A stretch of DNA of 60,000 nucleotides from Takakia lepidozioides (Eukaryota; Streptophyta; Takakiopsida; Takakiales; Takakiaceae), in contig CM060731.1 of NCBI GenBank assembly GCA_030704615.1, positions 25,856,001-25,916,000 on the forward strand. The letters run 5' to 3'. Both the position numbers and the translations under genes were made by a program. Below, in pieces: positions 36,006 to 45,729 of the stretch. Below the pieces are notes generated by a model. That model had not been told where the DNA came from and searched no databases. It saw nothing but the letters and a program-made list of their open reading frames with translations. Each line of letters starts with the position of its first letter. Position 1 is the first letter of the stretch.

Positions 36006-37122
36006 CTAACTCATTAATAATACTGAGCCTCCTCCCAAACGGCTTGCAATCAAGGCATGTGTCCGAAGACACCTCCGGTTACCACAGCCACTTGCAACGG
36101 TCTCCGCACTAGAGGACACGGAGATACTTTCAGGAAGGTGAAACCGGCTGACATTATCATCTGAAATGTTACTGCCAACTCTACTTGATGCCCTTGAAGC
36201 CTCCCGACACGCCCGCCATTCTTCCCAATCACGCAGCTCTTGTTCCTCTTTTAGAATTCGTTCCTTGAATGTAACTTGGGACAAACGATTGAAATGACAA
36301 ATGCTAGGCCCAAAGTGGAAGTTTTGCATATGGATTTGTTGAGGTAAGAGTGCAAATGCAACTGCAAAAGAATTGGAAAATCAAATTATGAACAAACAAC
36401 AGAACAGTGGGATCCACGTGCCTACCAAGGTAATCAGGTTCCTTTTGTTGTGGGATCCAAACACGAGGATCAAGATATTTTCCATACCAGGCCCAGCAGG
36501 CATGGTCTCGACCAATAGGCTTATGAGAACACTTTGTCCGGTTCTCGCTAATGTAATCAACGACTATTGAAGCTCCAGCCATCTCCGATATATATGGCCA
36601 CACTGCTTTTGTCATATCATCCCGGTCATGCAATCCGTTTGGTGAAGGCTTGAATGAGAAAGGGAAGAATCCATTATTTTATGGGTTTCGCAGGCCTTTT
36701 GATGGCTCATCATCTACAAGAAGTATTTGCCCTTGCGTAGCAAACAGTCTACCAGGGTACCTGACAATAACACTTTGAATATCCTTCACGAGATATTTTA
36801 TCCCGGACCTGATATAACCGGTGGTATCTTTACAATCCTCAGCAGACCATATAAAGCAGAACTTCTTCGCTATTTTCGTGGGGACGAAGCTCTCCAACAT
36901 CCTACAAAGAACACATCTATCAGGACATGACCAAATGGCCACGTGAAAATGCTTCAATGCAAGGTCCAGAAACTCCAAGACTCCAGGCCGAGGCACCACA
37001 AACGATCTGTCAGGAACTTGAAGTGTCACATTCCTGAAACAAAATTTCTCCTTAAACAGTTCACCGCCGGTTGGGGGTGGCCGGTAGCAGAGGAGTCGGT
37101 TGACACTCAAAATTAACAACAT
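36006..37122 (-). pseudogene. FCP1/NIF-like HAD phosphatase module 3 with C-terminal tail
   Basis: The frame 37122-36679 has the fold order of an FCP1/SCP-type HAD domain. It starts LLILSVNRLLCYR at the position of motif I, where the catalytic DxDx(T/V) should be. Ser replaces the first Asp, so phosphatase activity is doubtful. Then come VVPRPGVLEFLDLALKHF, HVAIWSC (motif II area), FIWSAEDC and ILLVDDEPSKGLRNP (the acidic motif is kept). The frame at 36633-36329 continues (DDMTKAVWPYISEM...). A probable GT-AG intron leads to the last exon 36329-36006, a Glu/Arg-rich then Ser-rich tail. The family dephosphorylates Ser/Thr-Pro sites such as those of the Pol II CTD. Whether it is expressed cannot be told. 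Confidence 0.6.
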
Positions 37123-37346
37123 CCGTTTCCTCTTCTCCGTTGTTGCATTTAAAGGATGAGAGACAAAGTTATCCTGAGCAGGTTAATCACACACTGACAT
37201 TAGTGTTTCTGCCATGAAAATACCCATGATCCAGAATGATTGAGTGTATGGAAGATCAATACGATTGTGCAGAAAATGGCAAAATGCTGCACAATGTTGT
37301 GGGCTTGGAATGTTTCAAGATGTGGGTTTATATTGCTAAGAAGAGG

Positions 37347-37370
37347 AACGTCGACTGCCAAGTGGAGGTT
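37347..37370. repeat. Dispersed palindrome copy 5
   Basis: Left arm AACGTCGACT, centre GCCA, right arm AGTGGAGGTT; two arm mismatches. It lies about 10 bp past a candidate splice donor (AAG|GTACTT) on the minus strand. Confidence 0.88.
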
Positions 37371-38612
37371 CAAGAAAGTACCTTGTACGGAGGGAAATTG
37401 ATGAAGGTATCGTGCTGCATCCCCGCCTGTTGAGAAAATATGAAGTTAATTAATGCATAACCAAACGAACAGAAAAGAGAAGAAAGTGGAGAAATGATAT
37501 CGAATAATACCGATGTCGCCTTATTGGAAAGTCCCGCTGGTGGGCTTAGCATCCCAACGGAAGTATTTTGACGAGACCCCGGTATGTCCGATGTATTCTT
37601 TTTCTTCCTCGAGTCTGTTTTGTCTCTGACGAAGGACTTCTCTCCGGTGGAACCGATTTGTAGAAGAGATGGAAATGGTTTGGGGGCCCTATTCCGCTTC
37701 CTCGGTGCAGAACATTGCGCCAACACTGCAGGGTTGGGAAGCCGAGAAGTTGCAATTGAAGTTTCGTCCTTGTCCTCGTCGAAAGGGTTGTGGAGAAGGG
37801 GAACGGAATGGAAATTGTCCCTTGAGCACTCCACATCCTGAATGGAATTCACACGTAACGAAGGGATTACCTCGGAACAGATTTCCAATGAAGACGTCGT
37901 TTGACAGGAAGGTCACAATCCGTAGATTTTCTGGCCTGGAGTAAAACAAGAACATCAGACCCAGTACTAAGGAAAACAAAAGGACGAGTTAGAATTCAGA
38001 TATAAGTAATTTTACCTGACTCCTTCTGATTTGGGTTGTCCAACCTTCGTGCTAGGGAGAGAAGAAGGGAAGAGAGGCAACAGTATGTTGCGGAGCCGCA
38101 ACCTCAGCCGCGTCCTCAATGGATGACATTCTCGAGGTATATTTCAAACCTTTGACACTTAACATGGAGGATGAGGATTGTAGAGTGAGGTCCACGAAAT
38201 CCCCTGCACATTTGTCAAATTGGCTTCTATCTTCGACATTCAATCCTAAACAATCCTGCGACAGAACATCATTTTCAGGAATGGACTGAAGAAGAGGATC
38301 GTGCAATTGAAGGGAAGCCAAGTGCCTGGATGATGCTTCACCGTCGATGACAGAAATCTCAACAGTAGTGTGAATGTTGTCCCTCTGTCGACGAATTTCT
38401 GATATGGAGGATTCCAATGGAGGTCCCGACAAGAAGTTGGCATCAGCAGCATCTCCATGAACATGCAGAAACGAACTTACAAGGTCAATGTACAGACACA
38501 AGATAACCTCCACTGCAAAGTGGAGGTTGTCGGATTTAAAAAAGCCCCCGAGACGAGTTTCGGAGAAGGCATGTATCTCAGAGGATCGGGATGGTATAGG
38601 GTGGAGAAACAC
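37370..38612 (-). other. Linker exons between HAD modules, unassigned
   Basis: Two minus-strand frames, 38612-38052 and 37888-37370. Both are Ser-rich and acidic with no known domain (for example NFLSGPPLESSISEI and SRQNTSVGMLSPPAGL). Around 37500 the frame passes a likely GT-AG intron to a 45-bp exon (GMQHDTFINFPPYK). They may belong to the same gene as HAD module 3, since orientation and spacing fit, but there is no proof. Confidence 0.35.
38505..38528. repeat. Dispersed palindrome copy 6
   Basis: Arms AACCTCCACT and AGTGGAGGTT, perfect, centre GCAA. An open minus-strand frame reads through it. Confidence 0.92.
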
Positions 38613-39008
38613 TTGGATGAGCTAGGAGATAGCAAACAAGTCCATGTCAATTCAGATTGAAAAGAAATCACAGTACACAACAATTTTTATAGAAAAACAA
38701 TACAACTTATAGAAAAACCAATCAAAAATATACATTGAATCACAGACGTGGTTGATCAATAAAATCTTTATTTTGATGCATCATATCGGAGATTCCCGCA
38801 ATTAGAATCATCAACATAATCCAAGAGAGGCTTAAACTTGAGATCGGTGGAAACATTCTGACAAGGCTTAAGTCATATCCTCTTTTCCCTGAGATAACTG
38901 GAAACGGTGCGAGATTTCTTCATTTCAAGCAAATATTTCTGGAGAACCTTCAGGAGATAGCAAGAGTCCGTCTCAATGGATTCAAACGATTTTGGAATCA
39001 GATAGGAT
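38613..39008. other. Spacer between HAD-region frames
   Basis: AT-rich, with A-runs near 38690-38720. No gene supported; it could be intron or intergenic. Confidence 0.4.
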
Positions 39009-39469
39009 TCAGGCGGGGTTCAACACACACTTAATAGCAGAATTGTCAATGAGTAGAGTGTTACTGCTGTTGTACTGACCACCAAATCTTTGCCAGACCG
39101 TCATCAATGGCTTCAAGAACAGACTCGGTGGGTCGTATCCTGATATAAATTGAGGGTGGACAGAAGTAGGATAGGAGATACAATCTTCTTGAGACATAAC
39201 GAATGTCGGCTGAGGAAGACCCCGAAGCATAAAGTCCAGGACAGGTTGCAAGTTCTTGTACATCATGCAGCTCCATATACCTAGACGGAATGTTTGTTCA
39301 ACTCTGTCCACATCTCACGATATTTTTCCCGCCTATAGACAAGTCGAAATCCAACAAGAGCTGGTATCCTGTAGTCTGTCTCGGACATTCGGGGGACATC
39401 GTAGCTCTTCTGGTGCTTCAAGACTTTGCACAAAACTCCATTTTGCAACTGGAGAAATTGGTGCTGCAA
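39009..39469 (-). pseudogene. FCP1/NIF-like HAD phosphatase module 2, degenerate
   Basis: The 39469-39281 frame contains QLQNGVLCKVLKHQKSYDVP, which lines up with motif I of FCP1-like domains but lacks the nucleophile Asp. After a frame change near 39290, 39311-39009 reads RLGIWSCMMYKNLQPVLDFM (motif II area), MSQEDCISYP, LFLKPLMTVWQRFG and NTLLIDNSAIKCVLNP (motif III/IV area). The order matches the fold, and the match of NTLLIDNS...NP to FCP1-like proteins is strong. The frameshift and missing Asp suggest a dead module. Confidence 0.6.
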
Positions 39470-39493
39470 TCTGTGAGAAATTCATACATCCAC

Positions 39494-40380
39494 TCAGGTG
39501 GTAATCAAGATAAACCAAGGACAGGATTGACATTGGGAGCAACGTCCACTGGACAGTCGAGGTTCAGGAAAATCTAGAGCAGCCATCGACGTTTCAATCT
39601 GTTCCAAGGAAGCGTCATGAAATTTTTGTTTTCTAAGATAAACCTGCCACTGCAAATCCCATAGCAAGAGGCATTTGACCTTTGGGTCATTATACGGTGG
39701 ACATCCTATGGGTTTTTCCACGTTGAATATATCGGCGTCTTTTCCGGATAACCGCAACTCTTCCAGGTGCGGTTTGAGTTCATCCAGAAGAAACTTGTCT
39801 TTGTATGGGTTGACTAGCGCTTTATATTTTGGAAGGAAGATACCGATCGACTTTGGGCTCAAGTAGGACTTATACATATTTTCTACAGTGTCGATAAGAA
39901 GTGTGTTTGATTTGTAAGCTACAGTGTCGTCTACAGTGAAAAGGTCGTAGAGGCGTTTAAGATATATTGGCGCTCTCGGATATTTGGGCCATTCGTCACT
40001 GAAAGTCTGTCTATGCTTCACGCAGTTCTCATTGCTGAATCCCTGACCTTGTAAAACCTTCTTCCAAACAAAGCCAGCCCTATATCCAGGACATTTTCTA
40101 ACGGTCCAGTGTTCCAAAAGTAGACCTTAAAATGCTTAAGGACCCATTTCAAGAAGTCGTCTAACCCATTTCGGACTGCAAGCTTGAATTTTCCAGTGCA
40201 CACACAAGGATGGGTTGCGGGAGGGGATCTCGGGCCATCTCGGAGGTAAACCTCACCAAGGTAACCGACGTCAAGAACCAGGACATATTATCCTGGTCGA
40301 CATCCTTTCGGTCCCTCAGAGAGGCGATACCAATCCTGTGGGTTCACAGATTTGTGATAGTCGATTAGAGGGTGAGTCAT
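39494..40380 (-). pseudogene. FCP1/NIF-like HAD phosphatase module 1, degenerate
   Basis: From 40380 the frame gives MTHPLIDYHKSVNPQDWYRL, a TAA at 40288-40290, then YVLVLDVGYLGEV. This is motif I with its first Asp kept but the second Asp replaced. Next come LAVRNGLDDFLKWVLKHFKV, YFWNTGPLENV and FGRRFYKVRDSA. After a frame change near 40040, 40117-39494 continues with HRQTFSDEWPKYPRAPIYLK, RLYDLFTVDD and NTLLIDTVENMYKSYLSP. An extension to about 39570 (KCLLLWDLQWQVYL) has no known domain. Of the three modules this one retains most of the catalytic site. Confidence 0.6.
39541..39564. repeat. Dispersed palindrome copy 7
   Basis: Left arm AACGTCCACTG, centre GA, right arm CAGTCGAGGTT; two arm mismatches. 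It sits at the 3' end of the HAD module 1 frame. Confidence 0.85.
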
Positions 40381-40458
40381 ATCATCCTATGGAATAACAG
40401 AACAATTAATTTATTTTAAAAACTAGAAGAAGGAAAAAGAAGAACATAGCTAAGATGG

Positions 40459-40668
40459 TTATGAAGTGTATACCCGTTTCGGGGAGGAATTCCGAAGTTG
40501 CTGCTGTGGTTGCTCACTCTTTATTCCTTTGCGCTGAGCAACGACCATCGCCGACTCATCTCCTCCATCTCGCAACGTCGACTGGGCAGTGGAGGTTTCT
40601 TGTATGACCGGATCAGGTGGGCTGACCCTTATTGTTAAGTCCACGTGCCTCCTCACTGTTTGAGTCAC
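40459..40668 (-). other. Small open frame upstream of HAD module 1
   Basis: A 69-codon minus-strand frame of mixed polar composition, ending KGIKSEQPQQQLRNSSPKRV. No family recognised. Palindrome copy 8 is read as part of it. It may be an exon of the HAD gene, or chance. Confidence 0.25.
40574..40597. repeat. Dispersed palindrome copy 8
   Basis: Left arm AACGTCGACTG, centre GG, right arm CAGTGGAGGTT; two arm mismatches. It lies within a small open frame. Confidence 0.9.
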
Positions 40669-40925
40669 GATGGATTATGTCCGGGTTTGTGTGATTTCCT
40701 CCAATTTCCGTTCATGGATCTATACGAGTTTTCGTAACCGACATGTAAAGTTGAAGGTGGGAAATATCAAGATACAGATTAGATATTGGCAAAAACACAA
40801 ACAGAACACAACCAGATGCAATTTGTTCCATTTATAATACTTAAAGACACCATAAATCTCCAGGTGTCATTCGTTACCTACATCCAAATTGACATGTTGG
40901 GAACACTTTGAGAGTAAGTTGGGCT

Positions 40926-41615
40926 CTAAGTTCGGCCTTTGCCTCCGCTGTTTTTTCCGGGAGACGGGCTTTTAGTCCTGGCTCTATCACCACTGTCACG
41001 TTTTGCGGGAGACGGGCTCCTAGTCCTCGCTCTATGTCTGCTGTCTTTTGTGGGACACGGGCTCTTTGTCCTCGCTCTCTCTACCCTCTCTTTTGTGGGA
41101 GACGGGGACATTGGCGCCGGCTCGTCCCCTTCTACAGGTTTGAACCAGTCTTCTGCACTCCCAACAATATTGCCGCCCACCTCGATTGAGCTCGCCTCCG
41201 CACCCCTTGAGGGTGAAGCATGATTACTCTTAGTTCTTTCGCTTGAACTCGACGAATCCCCATCCAGAATCACGAGCTTGTGGACCGCAACGTCTTGCGT
41301 GATGTTCTCAATACCATCGAGTGACTGAGTTCTGAAATCTTGAATCACATCTAGGTGTCCAGCCTCCCAACGGTCTGCATTGTCTCCATCATGGCCCTCG
41401 TTGTCCTCGTTACCATCGATGCCCTCGTCTTCCTCTCCGTGTTCGGAATGTCCGCCTCCTTCTTCCAAGTCTTCATCTTCCTCCTCCTCATCCTCATCAT
41501 CGTCTCCGCCATCAACCTCTTCAGCAACATTGTCATTCTCAATTTGAAGTTTCTTAAAATTCGCTTCAACTTTTCCTTTGCAATTTTTTTTTTTTTGGTG
41601 AGTGGTTGATGTCAA
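40926..41615 (-). other. Acidic and KSPSP-rich tail region
   Basis: The frame opens just past a run of 13 A (minus strand, 41584-41596). It encodes a Lys/Asn start (NFKKLQIENDNVAEE), a long Asp/Glu/Gly stretch, then RARTKSPCPTKDSRHRARTR and related KSPSPxK units at the end. It is adjacent to the last exon of the ParB-like gene but in a different frame. A length change in the A-run would fuse the two, so it is probably that gene's original tail. Function unknown; the KSPSP units look like proline-directed kinase sites. Confidence 0.45.
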
Positions 41616-44483
41616 GCACTCGAATGTTTCTTGCCTGCAGATAAACCCAGTCAGTAAAACAGAGGACGTTTTCGATCAAAAATGTAAAAATCGTATTTAA
41701 AATACAAAAAGGTTTTACTTTTACATGAAGGGCGTACGTCATCATCACGCCTCCGAAGATGTTGACAGCGGACATCCCGTCTCGAAAAAATAGGGAGGCC
41801 AAATAGTTGTATGTGTCAACTCGTGGCTCATGATTATAACTCCTGCACTCTTCTTCAAAAGCTGATGGCTTCTCAGAAGGCCCTTCCAGAATCGGCTGTA
41901 TTGGCTCGATTAAGAGTACGGTGGCGATGTGCTTGTCCGGATTCTGCGTCTCCTCAGGTGTCGCTGGAAAATCATAATCCAGGCACAGTACAGTCCGAGA
42001 GAAAGTCTTCGTGCTGTTTTTGTAAACATTTTCATACTCCCCCGGTACATAAAATCCCTGCCGGACAAGATACGATGTTCTTCCGGGACCATTTAGGATG
42101 TAGGAGACCAGATTGGCCGAGGACGGTTGCGTCGAGAAGAAAACAAAAGCACTCGTGTTCATTTTCTGAGCCACAAAAGCCTCCAGTATGTTCACATAAT
42201 CCTTGGACTCAAATACCACAGAGTCATCTTCAGAAATTGTATTGACGAACACCATCGCTACGTTGTCAAACCGTTTCTTCGGTGCGAGTCGCAGACGGGA
42301 CTTGGCATCGGTGAATTTTGTTTCCCCCCCCATGAGAGCGTAATGAGACTTGAAACTCGCTGAAATAATCGCCATGGCATCCTCTCTATCCTCATAAGCT
42401 TTCTTGATGGAGGAGACGTACTTAACAAAAGCGGCCGTGAGTGGTTTTGTCTCAATGTTCATCTTGATCTTGCTTTGGATGTAATCCGTCCCCAGTTTGT
42501 CTTTGAATGTTGAGAACTCTGCCTTACTGAAGTGGTAATTTTTCTTCACTTCACGCCACTCGTCCTTAGTGTATGGTTCGTTAGTTCCGTGCACTGTTTG
42601 CTCCTCCGAGGCCACCCCAACACTTCCATAACATCGTCGACAATAAACCGGCGCATTTTCATGTCGTCTATGTACTTGTTCATGCCTTGAATTGATTTGT
42701 CTTGTCCTTTGTAATCTCGAATGGTCAATTTCAGGTCCAGGATTTTCTGCGCAAACTTTTATCAGCTGCCATCTGTTCAAACCTTGCAGCTTTGCGATAG
42801 CAGATTTCATGAGCGGTTGTTGTTCACCCTTGTAATGTATCCCAAGCGGGTCGAGTAGCTTTCCCTGCTCCCAGTTTTTGAAAACATCTTCCCAGATCTT
42901 CCAAATGTCGTCATCGCAAAGTACCAGGACCATTGCCTCCTTAATGCTACCCATTTCAAGTATCAAATGACAGGCAAACATAAACTCCTGCACATTCATC
43001 CAGGGAAAAATTAGGTGTCACTCCAACAATAGAAGTATTCTTTAGCATAAAATGAATGTGAATAGTAGATTTTGATTCCATAAATGCATACCTTCCATTG
43101 TTTCGTCTCGGACTTGGTGGTGTGATCGTTGTATTTCTTTGGCTTCCCCCTGAGGTTGAATAACATTCGCGCATGCGCAACTTTCTCCGGCATTGTTGTA
43201 TCAAACTTTTGCGCCTTATTGGGATCGTTGAGGAGCTTTGACCATTTCAGCAGCCTTTGTTCATCGGTAGACCATACAATCTTCGCAGGCCACTCCCGGT
43301 AGTACTCCTTCAGTTCACTGTCGGCAAGATCCTCGAGAAGTTCCTGCTACAGTTAATGTAAAATGGATGAGAGAGTTGAAAGTGTAGGGACATATCCAAT
43401 TTTGTTGATCAACACCAACCTCCACTGCCCAGTGGAGGTTCGTTAAAAGAGAGGTCTGGAAATGAAGTCCATTACCTTTGCTGCCACGATGGTGTGTTGT
43501 CCACCAATTACGAAGAACCTGGATACATCCATTTTCTTCCATTGCTTCGGTCGCGATGAAGCAATCTTCTCGGGATTGGAAGGGTTGATTGGCGCAAGAT
43601 ACACCGGATGTTTGGACTCGGACAAATGAAGCTGGAAGAGTCGCGCTTTCACTTCGTCCTTGTGCTTGATATTTAACGGCTTGTAAACCATGCTCCTTGG
43701 AGCTAATTCCATCATAGAAACCTTCACAAGGAAGGTACTCTCGAATCCGAATGGAAATACGTCATTGTATTCCTTCGTGAGTCTCTCCTCCATCTTCTCG
43801 CATTTTTCCTTATCGAAAATCTCCCCAACTTTAGGTCTCTTGTTATCTGACATCAATGCTGCATCCTGATCCTCCTTCTGTTTCTTCTTTCCTGCGGAAG
43901 TCCCGGCCTCATTGTCATCATTGCCGGCTGTCGACAACTTGCGTTTTCCCTTCTTCGGCTTTGATGCTTCCTGTAGTGCTCGTTTCTTGCGAATGTTGTT
44001 CCCCATTGCGTGCAGAAGATCCAGAAAAATACTCCAGGCCCTCGACAAACCTACGTCGGTAAATACTGAGCCCTCGTCCGGAAATCTAAAACCCAGTGCA
44101 ATGCATTCACTCATCAACGACTAGTTCAGACGACCCACCTCCACTTTGAAACCAAACGTCCTGGGGGTTCTCGCATCCTCATGCAGGAACAAAACCAACA
44201 TCGGGTTTTTCTCTTCAGATTCAAGCTCTATTTCGAGAGCTTCTGCGTATTTTAAGTCTGTTATTACTCCAAGACTTCTGTAATGAAAAGATAGTTTGTG
44301 ATCAGGAGGTGTACCGACAGGCACGATGCCCCAATCTGTCACCTTTGGGTTAAGCTCAAAAATTGCGGTATGTTTAGTTTTGAAATGTGAGGACTTTCGG
44401 CATACGAATGCGCCACAAATATCTCCAATCAATCCCAGGACGCAATCTGGTGGTGTAGGATGTCTTCTGTTACAACCAAACAC
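41566..44483 (-). pseudogene. ParB-like plus methyltransferase-like gene, broken
   Basis: Exons fit as 44483-43476, 43343-43092, 42987-41725 and 41634-41566, all GT-AG and in phase. An in-frame TAG lies at 44121. A Lys-rich nuclear-type segment (KKRALQEASKPKKGKRK) precedes a ParB-like region with MVYKPLNIKHKDEVKARL and FFVIGGQHTIVAAK. The long third exon resembles an adenine-methyltransferase-like fold (VNIFGGVMMTYAL as a worn SAM motif), but the expected DPPY box is absent (FVNTISED at its place). Between about 42605 and 42762 the better frame is a different one (KFAQKILDLKLTIRDY), so two opposite indels are likely. The true start is upstream and unknown. Function is not assignable beyond the domain resemblance. 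Confidence 0.5.
43417..43440. repeat. Dispersed palindrome copy 9 (perfect)
   Basis: Arms AACCTCCACTG and CAGTGGAGGTT, perfect, centre CC. It lies inside the well-supported intron 43344-43475 of the ParB-like gene. Confidence 0.95.
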
Positions 44484-44546
44484 AAATTCATTAGATAATC
44501 AAATAACAAGATCTCTCTTACTAGCATCCATCATTCCAGAAATAAG

Positions 44547-44570
44547 AACCTCCACTGGACACTGGAGGTT
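44547..44570. repeat. Dispersed palindrome copy 10
   Basis: Left arm AACCTCCACTG, right arm CACTGGAGGTT, centre GA; one mismatch. With flanks the match extends to GAACC and GGTTC. It lies about 80 bp upstream of a splice-acceptor-like AACAG at the 5' side of the ParB-like gene. Confidence 0.9.
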
Positions 44571-44788
44571 CGTATGTACGAAGCTTTCTACATGAAATGG
44601 GAAATCCTCCATATTTTACAGATGTTGTAGAAAAAAACTTTAATGAAAATGAGGCTCAGGAGCCATTGAGTACATTATCCTGAAACAGGACAAATCTACA
44701 ATAGAAATCTACGAACCTAATTCGTCCAAAAAATACTCAGGGACTTCTCGCACTATATTCAAACGATTCTAGATTATATACCCAAGAA

Positions 44789-45347
44789 CTACAAAATTCT
44801 CCTTCTGATCTCTCTGAGTGTATTAGGCGAATAGTCTGGAGGGGTATATTTTGAGGATCCGGTGATACTATCAGGAGACGCAGGGGAGTATCTTGGAGAT
44901 CCGAAGACGTCCAAGAACCAGGACTCCCTGTCTCGTTTCAATGTCCAGGGAGAAGTTTGGAGGGTAATATCCTGCAGATCCTGTTGTGGATTCAGCAGAT
45001 GCTGGCGAGTAACCTGGAGATGCGGGATATCCAAAAACGGTCACTTGTATGGCCGCCAATGTGTCCGGGGAATAGTCTGGAGAGGTGTATGTCGGATAAT
45101 CTTCGGAGTAGGCAGGAGATCCGTTGACATCATTGTTTACATGAACGCTTTCTCTTATTTCTACCAGGGTATCCTTCGAGATGTCTTCAGGTGTATTGTT
45201 GGGAGATTCGGATGCATTCCGCTGGGATTCTACAGTCACATTTTCGTCTATCACAGACACTTTATTTGGCTCGGTAGACCCCCAACTGGATTTTTCATCT
45301 GGTTCCGAAACAACATGTTTTTGATCTGGATGGTCCGCTTCCATCAC
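44789..45347 (-). pseudogene. Small protein with YSPASP (CTD-like) motifs, frameshifted
   Basis: The frame 45347-44871 is acidic, then repetitive: SPAYSEDYPTYTSPDYSPDT and later YPASPGYSPASAESTTGSAG. Near 44930 the reading shifts to frame 45034-44789, which repeats the pattern (SPRYSPASPDSITGSS, YTPPDYSPNTLREI). YSPASPD matches the YSPxSPx heptad of the RNA polymerase II C-terminal domain, though the spacing is not a strict heptad array. It lies upstream of the ParB-like gene and near three FCP1-like HAD modules, all on the same strand. Function unknown; substrate or decoy ideas are inference only. Confidence 0.45.
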
Positions 45348-45492
45348 GTCTACCGAACACCGTCTCTTGATCCAATTTAAGCTGGCGGTCTTGTTTCAGC
45401 GTCAGACACGGGTTCCCCACCCTCGCTCCTCTTTCTCATACTCATATAAAAACTAATCAGAGTGTGTAACTGGCTGACCCAAAGAAATATCG

Positions 45493-45516
45493 AACCTCCA
45501 CTGGGTAGTAGAGGTT
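45493..45516. repeat. Dispersed palindrome copy 11
   Basis: Left arm AACCTCCACT, centre GGGT, right arm AGTAGAGGTT; one mismatch. It lies upstream of the YSPASP frame. Confidence 0.88.
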
Positions 45517-45697
45517 CACAATTATCGTATCCCAGTTTCGTTGGAAAGTATAATGTGTCACACTTACAATGTTACACATATGATTCCATCACTCGTTCCC
45601 ACATCGTCTCACACTGATTTTTCATTTTTCCCGGAATTACCCGATTTCATCCTAAAGTTAAAAACTGTCTTTCAGCTCCCCCATACAGAATTCACGC

Positions 45698-45723
45698 GAA
45701 CCTCCACTGGGCAGTGGAGGTTC
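45698..45723. repeat. Dispersed palindrome copy 12 (perfect, 26 bp)
   Basis: Arms GAACCTCCACTG and CAGTGGAGGTTC, perfect 12-bp arms, centre GG. This is the outermost copy on the right; none was seen beyond it. Confidence 0.95.
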
Positions 45724-45729
45724 CAGTTT

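Noticed and set aside
41355-41609. Hydrophobic plus-strand frame resembling a membrane protein
   Set aside because: It is the complement of the Asp/Glu-rich tail on the minus strand, which always gives a Leu/Val/Ile/Phe-rich reading.
36006-45347. Integrated giant-virus DNA
   Set aside because: No capsid, DNA polymerase or packaging ATPase is seen. The genes have spliceosomal introns and plant-like composition.
21217-45723. Palindromes as bacterial-type terminators
   Set aside because: They lack T-tracts, lie in introns as well as between frames, and the surrounding genes are eukaryotic.
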